This document shows positions 1 through 8,945 of a DNA stretch of 64,000 nt, in pieces. Below the pieces are notes generated by a model. It did not search any database. It saw only the letters and a program-made list of their open reading frames with translations, and was not told where the DNA came from. The translations under genes and the position numbers were made by a program. This DNA is from Phyllobacterium chamaecytisi. GTDB taxonomy: Bacteria > Pseudomonadota > Alphaproteobacteria > Rhizobiales > Rhizobiaceae. Location: contig NZ_JAIQWW010000024.1 of assembly GCF_020164455.1 (NCBI RefSeq), positions 29,813 through 93,812 of the forward strand, in the 5' to 3' direction. How positions within the stretch are numbered: the first letter of the stretch is position 1; each line of letters begins with the position of its first letter.

Positions 1-99
1 ATTGTCGATTTCATTTTCTTTCAAGGAGTTCGAGTGGATTTTTGAAGCCTTTACAACGGTCGAATCCCAATGGAATTCTCGATCCCAGAACCTTGCACT

Positions 100-663
100 T
101 ACGAAAGATGCCGACATAAGCAGTTCATACCATCGCCATGTTGCGGTCTGGGCCAATCAGCGTGGATCGAGACGGCGGACAGAAGCGAGATTACCGTAGC
201 TGACTTCGCGACGATGCAGGGCCACGCCCACGCTCGATTTCCTTGCGGCGATTTGCGTTGTCTCGGTTTTTTTCCAGGATTTCCGTCGCTGCCCGGTAGG
301 CAGCAACCGCCGCCATGCCGCCGGTAACCGGCAAGAATGCGCGCACAGCGTCGCCCATGAACCTCAGCACTTCATCGCCCTTGCCCGCAATTGCGAGGAC
401 CACTGTGTCGAAATAGCCATTCAACAGCTGCATGGCTTCATTGGCAGGCAGCGGTTGGAAATCTCGGTGCAGTCGCCGAAAAGATCGAAACCGGTTGCCG
501 TTTGCGGAAGCGGAGCCGCCATACGGGCGGTGCCGATGAGTTCCGGAACCGCAGCCTCGGCTCTGGGCAAAAAGCTGCATTCAACTATTCCATCTTGACG
601 CAAGGATGACGCTGCACATATCAATCCGCCGAAAGTTGGGATCTTTGAACGCCAGGACATCAT
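100..663 (-). pseudogene. Class III adenylate/guanylate cyclase relic
   Basis: Broken catalytic domain of a class III nucleotide cyclase read on the minus strand in at least three frames. One frame (about 663 to 450) carries TATGFDLFGDCTEISN, the next (about 450 to 270) carries MQLLNGYFDTVV and EVLRFMGDAVRAFLP, and a third (about 250 to 170) carries VALHRREVSYGN. A remnant of the DFTVIGPAVN block reads STLIGPDRN near 160. These blocks occur in the normal order of the family, so this is one gene with several frameshifts, not chance. The N-terminal regulatory part is missing and the 5' end overlaps the HD gene. An intact relative lies at 58703-59941. It is almost certainly non-functional. Confidence 0.7.
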
Positions 664-1225
664 CGTTGAAGGTGCCGAAGGTGCTGTCGGGGCGATGTTT
701 CATGCCCTGATAAAATGCGTCAATGATTCCGTCGTTGAAGCAGGTCTCTCGGGGAAAAGCGGCGGTAACGGCCTCGCGCTGCGCATCGGTAAATTGATCA
801 TAGCCACGGCCGGCCACATCCATGCCAGCCCCCGCCTGCACCAGCGCAATCTCGGGACGCATATATTGGGGTACGCCAGGAGTAGTGTGGAGAGCGACGG
901 CGTTCCAGACCGTCTCGATATCGCTTTCGGAGATCCCGTGCCCCTGAAGAAATTCGCGCGCTGCATTCGCGCCATCCACTTCAAAGCGTAGCTGGCTGTT
1001 TTCATAACGTGCGGTGAGGCCGATGTCGTGAAACATGGCGGCCGTGTAAAGCAGTTCCGGATCAAAGTTCAGCTCCATCCGATTTCCTGCCAAGGATCCC
1101 CAGAAATACACCCGGACCGAGTGATGGAAGAGCAACTCGCTCTCGGTGTCACGAATGAGCTGTGTCACTTCGCGTCCGATCTTACTGTCGGGTATGCGCA
1201 CTCCCGCTATTTGTTTGAGCATCAT
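581..1225 (-). CDS. HD domain protein, cyanamide hydratase-like
   Basis: A 214-residue soluble protein with an HD metal-phosphohydrolase fold. Visible motifs are HHSVRVYFWG near residue 35, the HD pair in AAMFHDIGLT near residue 65, and a later ALHTTPG that supplies another metal-ligand histidine. The spacing of H, HD and late H resembles the cyanamide-hydratase-like HD subgroup more than the (p)ppGpp synthetases, but the substrate cannot be read from the sequence. The start at 1225 follows an AGGA-type ribosome site. It stands alone next to a cyclase relic whose 5' end it overlaps. A small-molecule hydrolase is the best guess. Confidence 0.8.
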   Translation of the reverse strand: MMLKQIAGVRIPDSKIGREVTQLIRDTESELLFHHSVRVYFWGSLAGNRMELNFDPELLYTAAMFHDIGLTARYENSQLRFEVDGANAAREFLQGHGISESDIETVWNAVALHTTPGVPQYMRPEIALVQAGAGMDVAGRGYDQFTDAQREAVTAAFPRETCFNDGIIDAFYQGMKHRPDSTFGTFNDDVLAFKDPNFRRIDMCSVILASRWNS

Positions 1226-1359
1226 GGTTTTCCTAATCGTTGCTTGATCGCTGCTGGATACTCTGGGTCATTTTCCGGCAACCCACCGAGAGTTTCGCAT
1301 CAGCGTGCAAAAATCCCTTCGGTGAAATTGGGGATCTTTGTCGGCCAACCCCAGTGGCC

Positions 1360-1446
1360 TCAGGCCAATGCTTCAGGCCATCTTAAATGGCCGAGCGCCT
1401 TGGGCCCTTTGGGAGCGGTCTGGTCGTAATCGAGCCTCTTGGTCAT
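1360..1446 (-). pseudogene. Truncated start of a carboxymuconolactone decarboxylase-like gene
   Basis: A good ribosome site (GAAGGAAC) precedes an ATG that opens a 28-codon frame beginning MTKRLDYDQTAPKGPKALG and then stops. This N-terminus resembles the usual start of small AhpD/carboxymuconolactone decarboxylase-family proteins. After about 19 residues the similarity ends, so the body of the gene seems deleted. It lies just downstream of the cupin gene on the same strand, a common pairing for these two families. The assignment is by recollection of the family's N-terminus only. Confidence 0.35.
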
Positions 1447-1465
1447 CGTTCTTGTTCCTTCGGTC

Positions 1466-1882
1466 TCATTTGACAGGGGTGGTGAGCGCCTTGTCGTCAG
1501 AGTCGACGACGAAGACCGCGAGCAACTTCGCCGGCTCGGTCTTGCTCGCATTGCGGCTGACTGAATGGCTGGCGTTTGGCGGTTCGGACCAGCTCTCGCC
1601 AGCTTTGTAGATGCGGGTCTCGCCATTGTTCACCTTCGACTCGATCGCGCCCGAGATCACATAGGCGTAGATGAAGGCGGACTTCGCGTGTGTGTGCGGC
1701 GGGGAAGCTGCGGCGGGTGCATAGTCGACTTCCACAGCGACGAGCGACTTGCCCGGGATGTTCGGGATCGCCTGATCGAATTTAGGCGTGACCGTTTCGG
1801 CTTGACTCTCATGAGCCGGGGTGGAGCCGGTACCCGCCAAGGCGAGCACGGCGCAGGTAGCAACAATGGTACGGACCTTCAT
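1466..1882 (-). CDS. Secreted cupin-domain protein
   Basis: A 138-residue protein with an N-terminal signal peptide (MKVRTIVATCAVLALAGTG, probable cleavage after an alanine near residue 24), followed by a single small beta-barrel cupin domain. Metal-binding motif 1 is visible as SPPHTHAKSAFIYAYVISG, and a degraded motif 2 appears around GESWSEPPNASHSVSRN. The start at 1882 is chosen over a longer upstream option because AAAAAGGAGAAAG lies just before it and the signal peptide begins there. The gene is divergent from the MocR regulator at 1973, so the roughly 90-bp space between them probably carries a shared, MocR-controlled promoter. The substrate is unknown. Confidence 0.82.
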   Translation of the reverse strand: MKVRTIVATCAVLALAGTGSTPAHESQAETVTPKFDQAIPNIPGKSLVAVEVDYAPAAASPPHTHAKSAFIYAYVISGAIESKVNNGETRIYKAGESWSEPPNASHSVSRNASKTEPAKLLAVFVVDSDDKALTTPVK

Positions 1883-1972
1883 GGGCTTTCTCCTTTTTGT
1901 AACATAAAGATGCGTCCTGGTGGGCCAGAAAAAAAGCACCAAGAACGCGACAAAATGCTGTACTACGGCAGC

Positions 1973-3385
1973 ATGAACAAGCGGCTGAACCTGACTGTCG
2001 ACCGTACGGCAAAGATGCCTCTGGCCGAGCAGATCCGACGCGGGGTGACGACGGCCATCGAGAATGGTGTGCTGGAGCCCGGCGCACGCCTACCCTCATG
2101 GCAGGACCTCGCTGCCCAACTCGGTGTCGCGCGGGGTACCGTGCGGACCGCATATGAGAAACTGGCCGCTGCCCAGTTGATCGAGGCCTCGCGGGCGACT
2201 GGCACGCGCGTCGCCCAACGTCCTCGGGTCGTCGTAAAGAAAGAGCAGCCGCCAGACGCAGGCTCGTTCATGGAGATTTATCTGGAGATGACGCAGGGAC
2301 CTGCGCTCTTCCAGATGGGTGTGCCGGCAACCGAGACCTTTCCTGCAACGTTGTTCGCACGTATTCGTGCAAATGCCGTGCGTGCCGAGGCGAGTTCTCC
2401 CCCCATCTATCCCGATCCGCGTGGCGAGATCGAACTGAGGCGGGAAATCGCCGGTTATCTTGCTGTTGCTCGCGGCATCAGCTGCTCGCCATCGCAGATC
2501 ATTATCACCGGAGGGTTCAGCGCGGGACTGGGTCTGACGCTCAGCGTTCTTGGCTTGGGCGGACAAAGTGTCTGGGTCGAGAATCCAGGCTTCCCCTTCG
2601 CCAGGAAAGGACTCGAACTCGCACACTTGTCCATTGCTCCGATCCCCGTTGACGCAGACGGTATCGATATCGATCATGGCATGCGCCACCATCCTGATGC
2701 GAAGCTCGTCGTGGTGACCCCCGGTCAGCAAGCGCCGCTCGGCCCCACCTTGTCACTCAAGCGGCGTCTTCGTCTGCTCGAATGGGCAGCAGCAAACCAG
2801 GTTTGGGTGATCGAAGATGACTATCTGAGCGAGCTGCAACTGATGGGCAGGGCTGCGCCGGCGCTCGCTTCGCTCGACCGGGATGGACGCGTCATTCACA
2901 TCGGCTCGTTCAGCAAGACGATCAGTCCTACGCTTCGCCTTGGCTTTCTGGTCGCACCGCCCGAACTGATTTCTCCGTTCGCGGAGGTCGCAGCCTGCCT
3001 CGCGCCGCCACCTGGCCCCGCGCTGCAGCTTGCAACCGCCGAGTTCATGCACGAGGGGCACTATATGCGCCATCTCCGGCGCACCAAGCGCGCCTATGCC
3101 GCCAAGCGGCAGGCGCTGCTGGATTGTTTTCGAGCATCCGTTGATGCCAATAGCATTGCCGCGCCGGGGCTGGCTGTTCTCCTCAAATTGCCGCGGGGAA
3201 CACCGGACTTGGCCGTTGTACGCGAAGTCTCGGCGTTGGGCATGTCGCCGGCGCCACTTTCGCCCTGGTATGTGTCGCCTGATAGCGCCGAGTCTGCGCT
3301 CCTGCTTGGTGTCGCCACCGCGCCGACGAAAAACCTGGCTCGATCCTGTGATCAGCTCTTCGAAGTAATCCGTCGGTTCAGCTGA
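1973..3385 (+). CDS. MocR/PdxR-type GntR regulator with aminotransferase-like domain
   Basis: A 470-residue fusion regulator. Residues about 10-80 form a GntR winged helix (LAEQIRRGVTTAIENGVL, LPSWQDLAAQLGVARGTVR). Residues about 115-465 resemble a fold-type I aminotransferase that binds PLP as a ligand. The PLP Schiff-base lysine is K315 in GSFSKTISPTLRLGF, and VIEDDYLSEL supplies the cofactor-binding aspartate. The reading frame stays open upstream, but the ATG at 1973 gives the usual MocR length. It is divergent from the secreted cupin gene and most likely controls it or itself. The effector is not readable. Confidence 0.9.
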   Translation: MNKRLNLTVDRTAKMPLAEQIRRGVTTAIENGVLEPGARLPSWQDLAAQLGVARGTVRTAYEKLAAAQLIEASRATGTRVAQRPRVVVKKEQPPDAGSFMEIYLEMTQGPALFQMGVPATETFPATLFARIRANAVRAEASSPPIYPDPRGEIELRREIAGYLAVARGISCSPSQIIITGGFSAGLGLTLSVLGLGGQSVWVENPGFPFARKGLELAHLSIAPIPVDADGIDIDHGMRHHPDAKLVVVTPGQQAPLGPTLSLKRRLRLLEWAAANQVWVIEDDYLSELQLMGRAAPALASLDRDGRVIHIGSFSKTISPTLRLGFLVAPPELISPFAEVAACLAPPPGPALQLATAEFMHEGHYMRHLRRTKRAYAAKRQALLDCFRASVDANSIAAPGLAVLLKLPRGTPDLAVVREVSALGMSPAPLSPWYVSPDSAESALLLGVATAPTKNLARSCDQLFEVIRRFS

Positions 3386-3619
3386 TCAACGCCAAGGCTA
3401 AATCGTCGGCTATTGATGAGACCATCTTGTCCAAGTGTGGTTCAAGCGATTGAATTTGGCCTCCAACTGGCGGCGAGGGTCTGCAACGCTCTCTGGCTGT
3501 TGTTTTACCGTGCAGCGTGCTTGAGATGCCGTGCGGAGATCAAGCTCGAGTGAGGGCCAATTGGCATCATTCGGGTTGGGCTCGGGTCTTCATCTGCTCG
3601 GCGGCCGCTGCGGCCCAGC

Positions 3620-3910
3620 CTAGGCTTCGACAATCTCCGGATCGGTCAAAACCGAGAGGCGCGCGGAAGCATTTCCCTTCTCCATTGACCGGCGGGCCCA
3701 CTCCTTGCTCGTAATGGGTTGAATGAATTCGAAAGCCCATTGTTTATTCTTTGATGCTGATTTAACAGCGAACGACCATACAAAAACATGCTCTTGGTCT
3801 GTTCGCGTTTCTGAGCCCCCGGCACGACTGTCCAACCCCACCCCCGGCTGTTCTAGAGCTTTCGATTTGTTCATCAACTCCGCCTGATCAGAATGTCTCA
3901 TCTCCAACAA
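3620..3910 (-). pseudogene. Relic of a family 1 extracellular solute-binding protein
   Basis: About 60 residues resemble the C-terminal third of sugar ABC transporter binding proteins: SASKNKQWAFEFIQPITSKE followed by GNASARLSVLTDPEIVEA, which is the usual block after the ligand-binding hinge. The upstream part of the same frame (3850-3910) is unrelated sequence, and a stop cuts the frame right after EIVEA. There is no signal peptide and no neighbouring permease. The remaining spacer from 3386 to 3619 holds no other recognisable gene. Confidence 0.6.
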
Positions 3911-4026
3911 TTATAATCATAATCTCGTGGTTATGCTGTATTACGAAGATCCCCACTGAAAATTTTGAAGACCAAACAATTTCGGAACCAGGGAAAGCGT
4001 CACATATTTGATAAGTGTTTTCGCAT

Positions 4027-5775
4027 CTAATACAAACCAGCCAGACGAGCCCCTTCCTTGATTGCTGCGAGTGCCGGCGGATTTGTGACAGGATATGTTC
4101 GGATGAAGTTTTCGACGGTGAAGGTTGGAAACTCGACGCCAATCTTCTTGGCGATCGTCTGGGCTTGGGCGACGTCTCCCAGTGATGCGTGACATAAGGC
4201 ACGGAACATCAGCGTGACGGGATTATCGGGAGGGCTCTGGCGCAGCGCCGACAAACACTCTTCGCACCGACCAGCGACGAATTTGGCGCGGGCGAGTTGT
4301 GCGTAGTACCAACTTGGAGCCTGTGGATTGAGGCGAAGCGCCCGTTCGGCAAGAGCACATGCCTCGGCGGGATTTCCGCACACAAGAGCCCTGCTGGCTC
4401 CAAGCATTGACAGCACATCGGCGTTATTGGGTGCTAGTGCCAACGCCCGGTCGTGCTCCTCTGCGGCCCCGCTGAGATCGCCGTCAATGCCGCGAAGATC
4501 GCCCAAGAAGAGGCGCGTCATTGGATCGGTGGGGTCGAGCATAACAGCTGTTTCCATGCATTCTCGCCAAAGCTTTATCGAAGTAGCTGAATCTGGCGAG
4601 AACGCGTAGCAAGCCTCGACCGCATGGGCCAATCCTAGCATCATCCAGGCCCGCGCGAAGTTGGGGTCAAGTTCTACCGCCCGCGACAACTTGCGAATGG
4701 CCTCCGCTCGCGTTCCTGTCGTGAATTTGTCGTGCAGTTCGACCCCGAGTAGATAGCAATCGTAGGCATCCAGATTTGAAGGCATCTTCCGCCGGGCTGC
4801 CTCGCGTCCGATAGTGGCCAGCTTCCCGAAGGTACCAGCCAATGCATTGATGACGCTCTGTGTGACCTTGTCTTGCATGACGAAAAAGTCATCAATCAGC
4901 TCCTCAAATCGAGCAGACCAGACGTTGGCTCCGGTTCGGGCGTCGACCAGTTGGACCGCAACGCGAACATGTTGACCGATCGCCTGTAGAGTGCCTTCCA
5001 GCAAGTAGTTTGCGTTCAACTCCCGTCCGACGGAGCGCGTGTCGCTCGAGCCCCGGTAGGACTGCATGGTCTGGCGCGAAATGACCGCAAGGTCAGGATA
5101 CCGCGCCAGATCGCCGGTCATGTCGGCCGACAGCCCGTCTGCAAGTCGTGTCCAGCCCTCGTCGCTGCTCAGATTTTCGAATGGCAGAACCGCAATGACC
5201 GGCGGCTTTCTGTCATCCTCAGCAATAAGGCGTGGTCCGGCGGTCTTGCTCGCAGTCTCAGCACCGATCAAGACCCGGTAGACTTGAACCGGCTCGGCGA
5301 TACTTTTCATTTTTTGGTTGCCGAGGGAGGCAAAGCCGACCGGCAACTTTCCTCTGACCTGGTCGCAAGCGGGAGCAGAAATGGCGATTCCTCCCGGTTC
5401 GGCCAGTCCCTGCAGTCGCTCTGCAATGTTCACCACATCACCGTGAATATCGTCACCCTCAACGAGAATGTCGCCGAGGTTGATGCCAATGCGGAAATCA
5501 AGCCGCCGTTCTGGCGGAATGAGTTCGTTGACCTGCGCTTTTTGTTGCTGGATTTCGACGGCGCAGCGAAGGGCGTCGACCATACTGCGGAACTCGACCA
5601 GTATCCCATCGCCCATCGTTTTGACCAGCCGACCATGGTGCGCGGCGATCCTTGGCTCGAATATTTCCTGCAGGTCTGTCTGGAAGTGCGCGCGCGTACC
5701 TTCTTCGTCGATACGGCTCAGACGGCCATAGCCGACGACATCTGCAATCAGGATGGCTGCAAGGTGACGCTCCAC
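4027..5775 (-). CDS. Class III nucleotide cyclase with TolB-like and TPR domains
   Basis: A 582-residue cytosolic protein of a type abundant in rhizobia. Residues 1-170 are a cyclase homology domain with both metal aspartates (D12 in LIADVVGYGRL, D56 in TMGDGILVEF) and the GINLGDI block. Residues about 190-320 are a TolB/CadC-like alpha-beta domain (AVLPFENLSSDEGW, ANYLLEGTLQ). Residues about 330-575 are TPR helical repeats (FARAWMMLGLAHA, LALAPNNADVLSMLGASRA). The protein probably makes cAMP in response to protein partners bound by the TPR part. It has no obvious operon partner. Whether it makes cAMP or cGMP cannot be told. Confidence 0.88.
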   Translation of the reverse strand: MERHLAAILIADVVGYGRLSRIDEEGTRAHFQTDLQEIFEPRIAAHHGRLVKTMGDGILVEFRSMVDALRCAVEIQQQKAQVNELIPPERRLDFRIGINLGDILVEGDDIHGDVVNIAERLQGLAEPGGIAISAPACDQVRGKLPVGFASLGNQKMKSIAEPVQVYRVLIGAETASKTAGPRLIAEDDRKPPVIAVLPFENLSSDEGWTRLADGLSADMTGDLARYPDLAVISRQTMQSYRGSSDTRSVGRELNANYLLEGTLQAIGQHVRVAVQLVDARTGANVWSARFEELIDDFFVMQDKVTQSVINALAGTFGKLATIGREAARRKMPSNLDAYDCYLLGVELHDKFTTGTRAEAIRKLSRAVELDPNFARAWMMLGLAHAVEACYAFSPDSATSIKLWRECMETAVMLDPTDPMTRLFLGDLRGIDGDLSGAAEEHDRALALAPNNADVLSMLGASRALVCGNPAEACALAERALRLNPQAPSWYYAQLARAKFVAGRCEECLSALRQSPPDNPVTLMFRALCHASLGDVAQAQTIAKKIGVEFPTFTVENFIRTYPVTNPPALAAIKEGARLAGLY

Positions 5776-6067
5776 GTTGGGTCCTTCTTGTTGACCGCTT
5801 TTCCAGCCTACAGCAGCTCGCCTGTGGAAGCCACGTACTTTGCGGCGCGCCTGCTTTGAGGTCGCCGCACCCCTTGCGGATAATATGAAAGCATCACCAG
5901 AATGTACTTATCTTTCTGGCGAAGGCTCATGCCAAGGCAGGGCTTCCATAACGGCATGACGAAAACGGCGCAGCTTGCCATATCGCGCGGCTTGGGGGTG
6001 GCATCAAGGATGTCGGCTGCAGCCATACCGAATTTGGAACTCAAGCCAAATAAGAACGTTTAGTGAA
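5776..6067. other. Spacer without a recognisable gene
   Basis: A minus-strand frame of 78 codons (5808-6044) is open here, but it has no recognisable motif, no clear ribosome site and ends in basic low-complexity sequence. I treat it as chance. The region probably holds the promoters of the cyclase-TPR gene and the DUF3072 gene. Confidence 0.4.
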
Positions 6068-6106
6068 CAGGAACTATGGAGAGATCAGGAACTATGGAGA
6101 GATCAG
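6068..6106 (+). repeat. 18-bp tandem duplication over a ribosome binding site
   Basis: Two perfect adjacent copies of CAGGAACTATGGAGAGAT (6068-6085 and 6086-6103), followed by CAG as the start of a third. Each copy contains a GGAGAG ribosome site. The second one sits 7 nt before the ATG at 6108. The unit is a multiple of three, and an in-frame ATG lies inside each copy, so copy number changes would not break the downstream frame. Confidence 0.85.
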
Positions 6107-6107
6107 T

Positions 6108-6323
6108 ATGAGTAACGGCCCAAAAACTGACATATCTTCCAATAGGCAGAAAGATCCCGACGATTGGATCAGCGGCGACGAGCCCATGACCGGCGCTCAA
6201 CGCTCCTATTTGAAAACCCTCTCCGAACAAGCGCATAAACCGCATGCTTTCGCGGAGGGCATTTCCAAAGCCGAGGCCTCGAAAAGGATTGAGGAACTCA
6301 AACAGGCGCTTGATCTCGATTGA
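6108..6323 (+). CDS. DUF3072 domain protein
   Basis: A 71-residue protein whose core, EPMTGAQRSYLKTLSEQA followed by ISKAEASKRIEELKQ, is the whole DUF3072 domain. The function is unknown; the second half looks like a short SAP- or LEM-like helix pair seen in other small families. The start at 6108 is chosen because GGAGA lies 7 nt upstream. Earlier in-frame starts would translate the tandem repeat. The SemiSWEET gene follows after 24 bp on the same strand, so the two may be cotranscribed. Confidence 0.75.
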   Translation: MSNGPKTDISSNRQKDPDDWISGDEPMTGAQRSYLKTLSEQAHKPHAFAEGISKAEASKRIEELKQALDLD

Positions 6324-6347
6324 CATGAGTACGGGCTGGACGCTGGA

Positions 6348-6614
6348 ATGGCGGGACGCACCTTGGACACCGCATTGATCGTTGGTTACCTCGCTTCTGC
6401 TTGTTCGGTAGCAAGTTTCGTTCCTCAAGTTTGGAAGGTCATGAGGACAGACGACACCGAAGCGATCTCGACCCGTATGTACGCTCTCACCGTCGTGGGG
6501 TTCGCTCTCTGGTCCGCCTTCGGAATGATGCGGGGCGAGTGGCCGATCATTCTTACCAACTCAATTTGTTTCTGCCTTTCCGGTGTCATCTTCATCAAGA
6601 AGCTTCGGTCGTGA
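6348..6614 (+). CDS. SemiSWEET-type sugar transporter (PQ-loop)
   Basis: An 88-residue inner-membrane protein with three predicted transmembrane helices: LIVGYLASACSVASFVPQV, MYALTVVGFALWSAFGMM and IILTNSICFCLSGVIFI. The PQ motif is in helix 1 (SFVPQVWK). Length and layout match bacterial SemiSWEETs, which dimerise to form a passive sugar pore. The conserved asparagine expected in helix 3 is present (TNSICF). The sugar transported cannot be inferred. Confidence 0.88.
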   Translation: MAGRTLDTALIVGYLASACSVASFVPQVWKVMRTDDTEAISTRMYALTVVGFALWSAFGMMRGEWPIILTNSICFCLSGVIFIKKLRS

Positions 6615-6847
6615 TCTACGAATGAAAGTGCCACATGCATGCCCTTCCCGCTCCCGCTTCACCATTTCTAACCGCCACTTGTCCCTCGCCTCGACGGTCA
6701 TCGCGGCGATAGTCGACGAGGCGGTCGGATCGAGCTTAGGCATGCCGTAGGGATCGCGGCGACTGGGAACCATTGCGCGGGTCAAGCTTGGCGACTGGAA
6801 CGCCATCAATGGTATAATCGTCGTGTCTCAACACATCGGAGTTCGCG

Positions 6848-6979
6848 ATGAGACAGCGTTACCTTGTACTTCCCGCGTTGGTTGCCACGTTCTCACTACT
6901 GGCGGCGCTGGCGTTTTGCTCGAGCGAGGACGCACCGCCCAGTCTAGTCGCCCCTGATGAGGCGGTTGATCTTAGATAA
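6848..6979 (+). CDS. Small secreted or lipoprotein-like peptide (hypothetical)
   Basis: A 43-residue frame starting MRQRYLVLPALVATFSLL, then ALAFCSSEDAPP and a short acidic tail. It looks like a signal peptide with a possible lipobox cysteine at residue 24, although phenylalanine at -1 is unusual. The ribosome site is weak (CATCGGAG, 9 nt before ATG). The mature part would be only about 20 residues, so it may instead be the 5' relic of a longer gene lost by deletion. The family is not recognised. Confidence 0.35.
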   Translation: MRQRYLVLPALVATFSLLAALAFCSSEDAPPSLVAPDEAVDLR

Positions 6980-7469
6980 GCGCGGGTTGCGGCGGATCAA
7001 CTCGAACCGACGATGTTCGCAAGACCGGCGCGATGACACTTCCACTTCGGATAAAACGTAAAACCAAGGTGGCAAATGAAGACTGCAAACTGCGGCCGAT
7101 ACGGGTACATCATGCCGCGCGAAAACGCCAAAGACCGCCCTGCGCCGTAAAGCGTGAGGTGGTTTTTGTCGGCGGCCAAAAGGAGGGGTACAATCAGACC
7201 GGGCAAAGAGGATAATCCGGCGTCCTCGCGCGACGCACCGATACGCCGACCATGGAAAAGATAAACAAATGGGCGACAGACGGCTTATAGGCCATTGCTG
7301 GGACGAGTCCGAGTGCACCGCAAGCAGCACCACAACACTTTGGATTTACCAACAACCGACAACCGCTTTCATCGATTAGAGGAATATACGGATGGATGGT
7401 GTGTTGTCGGCTGATCCATCCAATTTCCGATCCTGCCTATTCCTCAATTTCTCTTGAAACAATGAGACT
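6980..7469. other. Spacer with possible membrane-protein debris and a stem-loop
   Basis: About 490 bp without a gene I can support. Minus-strand frames (6997-7206, 6944-7333) are rich in hydrophobic residues but match no family I know. GGATGGAT (7390-7397) and ATCCATCC (7414-7421) form a perfect 8-bp stem downstream of selO. There is no T-run after it on the selO strand, so it is only a weak terminator candidate. Confidence 0.35.
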
Positions 7470-8945
7470 TCACGTACCACAAAATGTTTCGAGAACGCGC
7501 TCGTGGATTTCCGGCGGCTTTGCATAATGCGCGAATTCGGCCTGGTCCTCGAAAGGTTCGCCGACAACCGTCAGGAGTTCTTCAAACGGGCGGAAATCAC
7601 TATTCTGGACCGCTGCAGCTATCACCGCTTCGACCCGGTGGTTTCGGGGAATGAAAAGCGGATTGACGTGACGCATTGCAGTCCGGCGCTCAAAACCTGT
7701 TTGCGGTTCGTGAGCGATGCGCGCCCGCCAGCGTGCCAGCCATTCCCTGAATGCACCAGGTTCTGTAAACAGGTTGAGCACCCTCTCATCGTCGTTGACG
7801 GTCTCGGCACAGTGGCTCAGATATCGGAACGTCAGAGTAAAGTCCGCCTGGCTCTTCGTCATTGTGTCGAGCAGTTCCTTGATGAGTGTCAGGTCGGTTT
7901 CTGCCTCGGTAAACAGGCCAAGCTTCCGTCTCATCCCGGTGATAAACACTGTTTGGAATTGGGCGTCGAAAGTGGCTAGCGCGTTTTGAGCCAAGGACAC
8001 CGCCTTGTCCTGATCGTCCGCAAGCAACGGCAGCAGGCTCTCCGCCAGACGCACCAGGTTCCACAAAGCGACCGGTCCTTGGTTGCCATACGCATAGCGG
8101 CCCGCATGATCGATAGAACTGAAAACCGTCGCTGGATCGTAATTGTCCAGGAATGCACATGGACCATAGTCAATGGTCTCGCCGGCGATGGACATGTTGT
8201 CTGTATTCATCACACCGTGGATAAATCCGGCTAACATCCACTGCGCAACCAGCAAGGCCTGGGCTTCGATCACTGCCGCCAGGAGCGACAGGTAGGGCAT
8301 GTCGCCTGCTGCCGCCTCGGGATAATGCCGGGCAATGACGTGGTCTGCGAGAGCACGGATGCCCTCAATGTCACCCCGGGCGGCAAAAAATTGAAACGTC
8401 CCTATTCGTATGTGACTGGAAGCAACGCGGGTGATAACGGCACCAGGGAGAGACATCTCACGCGCAACGGTTTCTCCGGTCAGTACGGCAGCGAGCGCAC
8501 GGGTGGTTGGAATCCGCAGGGCGTTCATTGCTTCACTTAGGATATATTCGCGCAGGACAGGACCCAGCGCTGCACGTCCATCTCCGCCACGCGAAAAGGG
8601 CGTCCGTCCCGCCCCCTTTAACTGTATATCCCGTCGGACACCGTCTCGATCAATGACTTCACCGAGCAAGATCGCCCTGCCATCGCCCAGTCGCGGGACG
8701 AAATGACCAAACTGATGCCCCGCATATGGGGTGGCGATAGGGTCAGCGCTCTGCGGGACATTGTTTCCTGCGAGCATGTCTATACCCTCGGCGCTGCTCA
8801 ACCACCGATTATCTAGACCCAGCTGGAAAACGAGGTCAAAGTTCAGCTTGATCAATCTCGGAGACGCAACAGGGGTGGGCATGGTGCGGATAAAGAATTT
8901 GTCCGGCAGCCGGCTATAACTATGGTCGAATGCGATCTCGGTCAT
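7470..8945 (-). CDS. selO: SelO/YdiU protein adenylyltransferase (UPF0061)
   Basis: A 491-residue pseudokinase-fold enzyme that transfers AMP from ATP to serine, threonine or tyrosine of target proteins, linked in other bacteria to redox stress. Family blocks are present in order: YAGHQFGHFVPRLGDGRA (about residue 75), LKGAGRTPFSRGGDGRAALG (about 110), the catalytic segment GVMNTDNMSIAGETIDYGPC (about 240) and a conserved cysteine near the end (ETFCGT). The start at 8945 (MTEIAFDHSYSRLP) is the family start. The open frame runs 34 codons further upstream without conservation. It is a single gene, not in an operon. Confidence 0.93.
   Translation of the reverse strand: MTEIAFDHSYSRLPDKFFIRTMPTPVASPRLIKLNFDLVFQLGLDNRWLSSAEGIDMLAGNNVPQSADPIATPYAGHQFGHFVPRLGDGRAILLGEVIDRDGVRRDIQLKGAGRTPFSRGGDGRAALGPVLREYILSEAMNALRIPTTRALAAVLTGETVAREMSLPGAVITRVASSHIRIGTFQFFAARGDIEGIRALADHVIARHYPEAAAGDMPYLSLLAAVIEAQALLVAQWMLAGFIHGVMNTDNMSIAGETIDYGPCAFLDNYDPATVFSSIDHAGRYAYGNQGPVALWNLVRLAESLLPLLADDQDKAVSLAQNALATFDAQFQTVFITGMRRKLGLFTEAETDLTLIKELLDTMTKSQADFTLTFRYLSHCAETVNDDERVLNLFTEPGAFREWLARWRARIAHEPQTGFERRTAMRHVNPLFIPRNHRVEAVIAAAVQNSDFRPFEELLTVVGEPFEDQAEFAHYAKPPEIHERVLETFCGT

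Noticed and set aside
5284..5859. Plus-strand frame of 191 codons
   Set aside because: It lies wholly opposite the cyclase-TPR gene, whose domains are unambiguous; the frame has no motif.
7390..7421. 8-bp stem-loop after selO as a terminator
   Set aside because: The loop is long and no T-run follows on the selO strand, so it was kept only as a note in the spacer entry.
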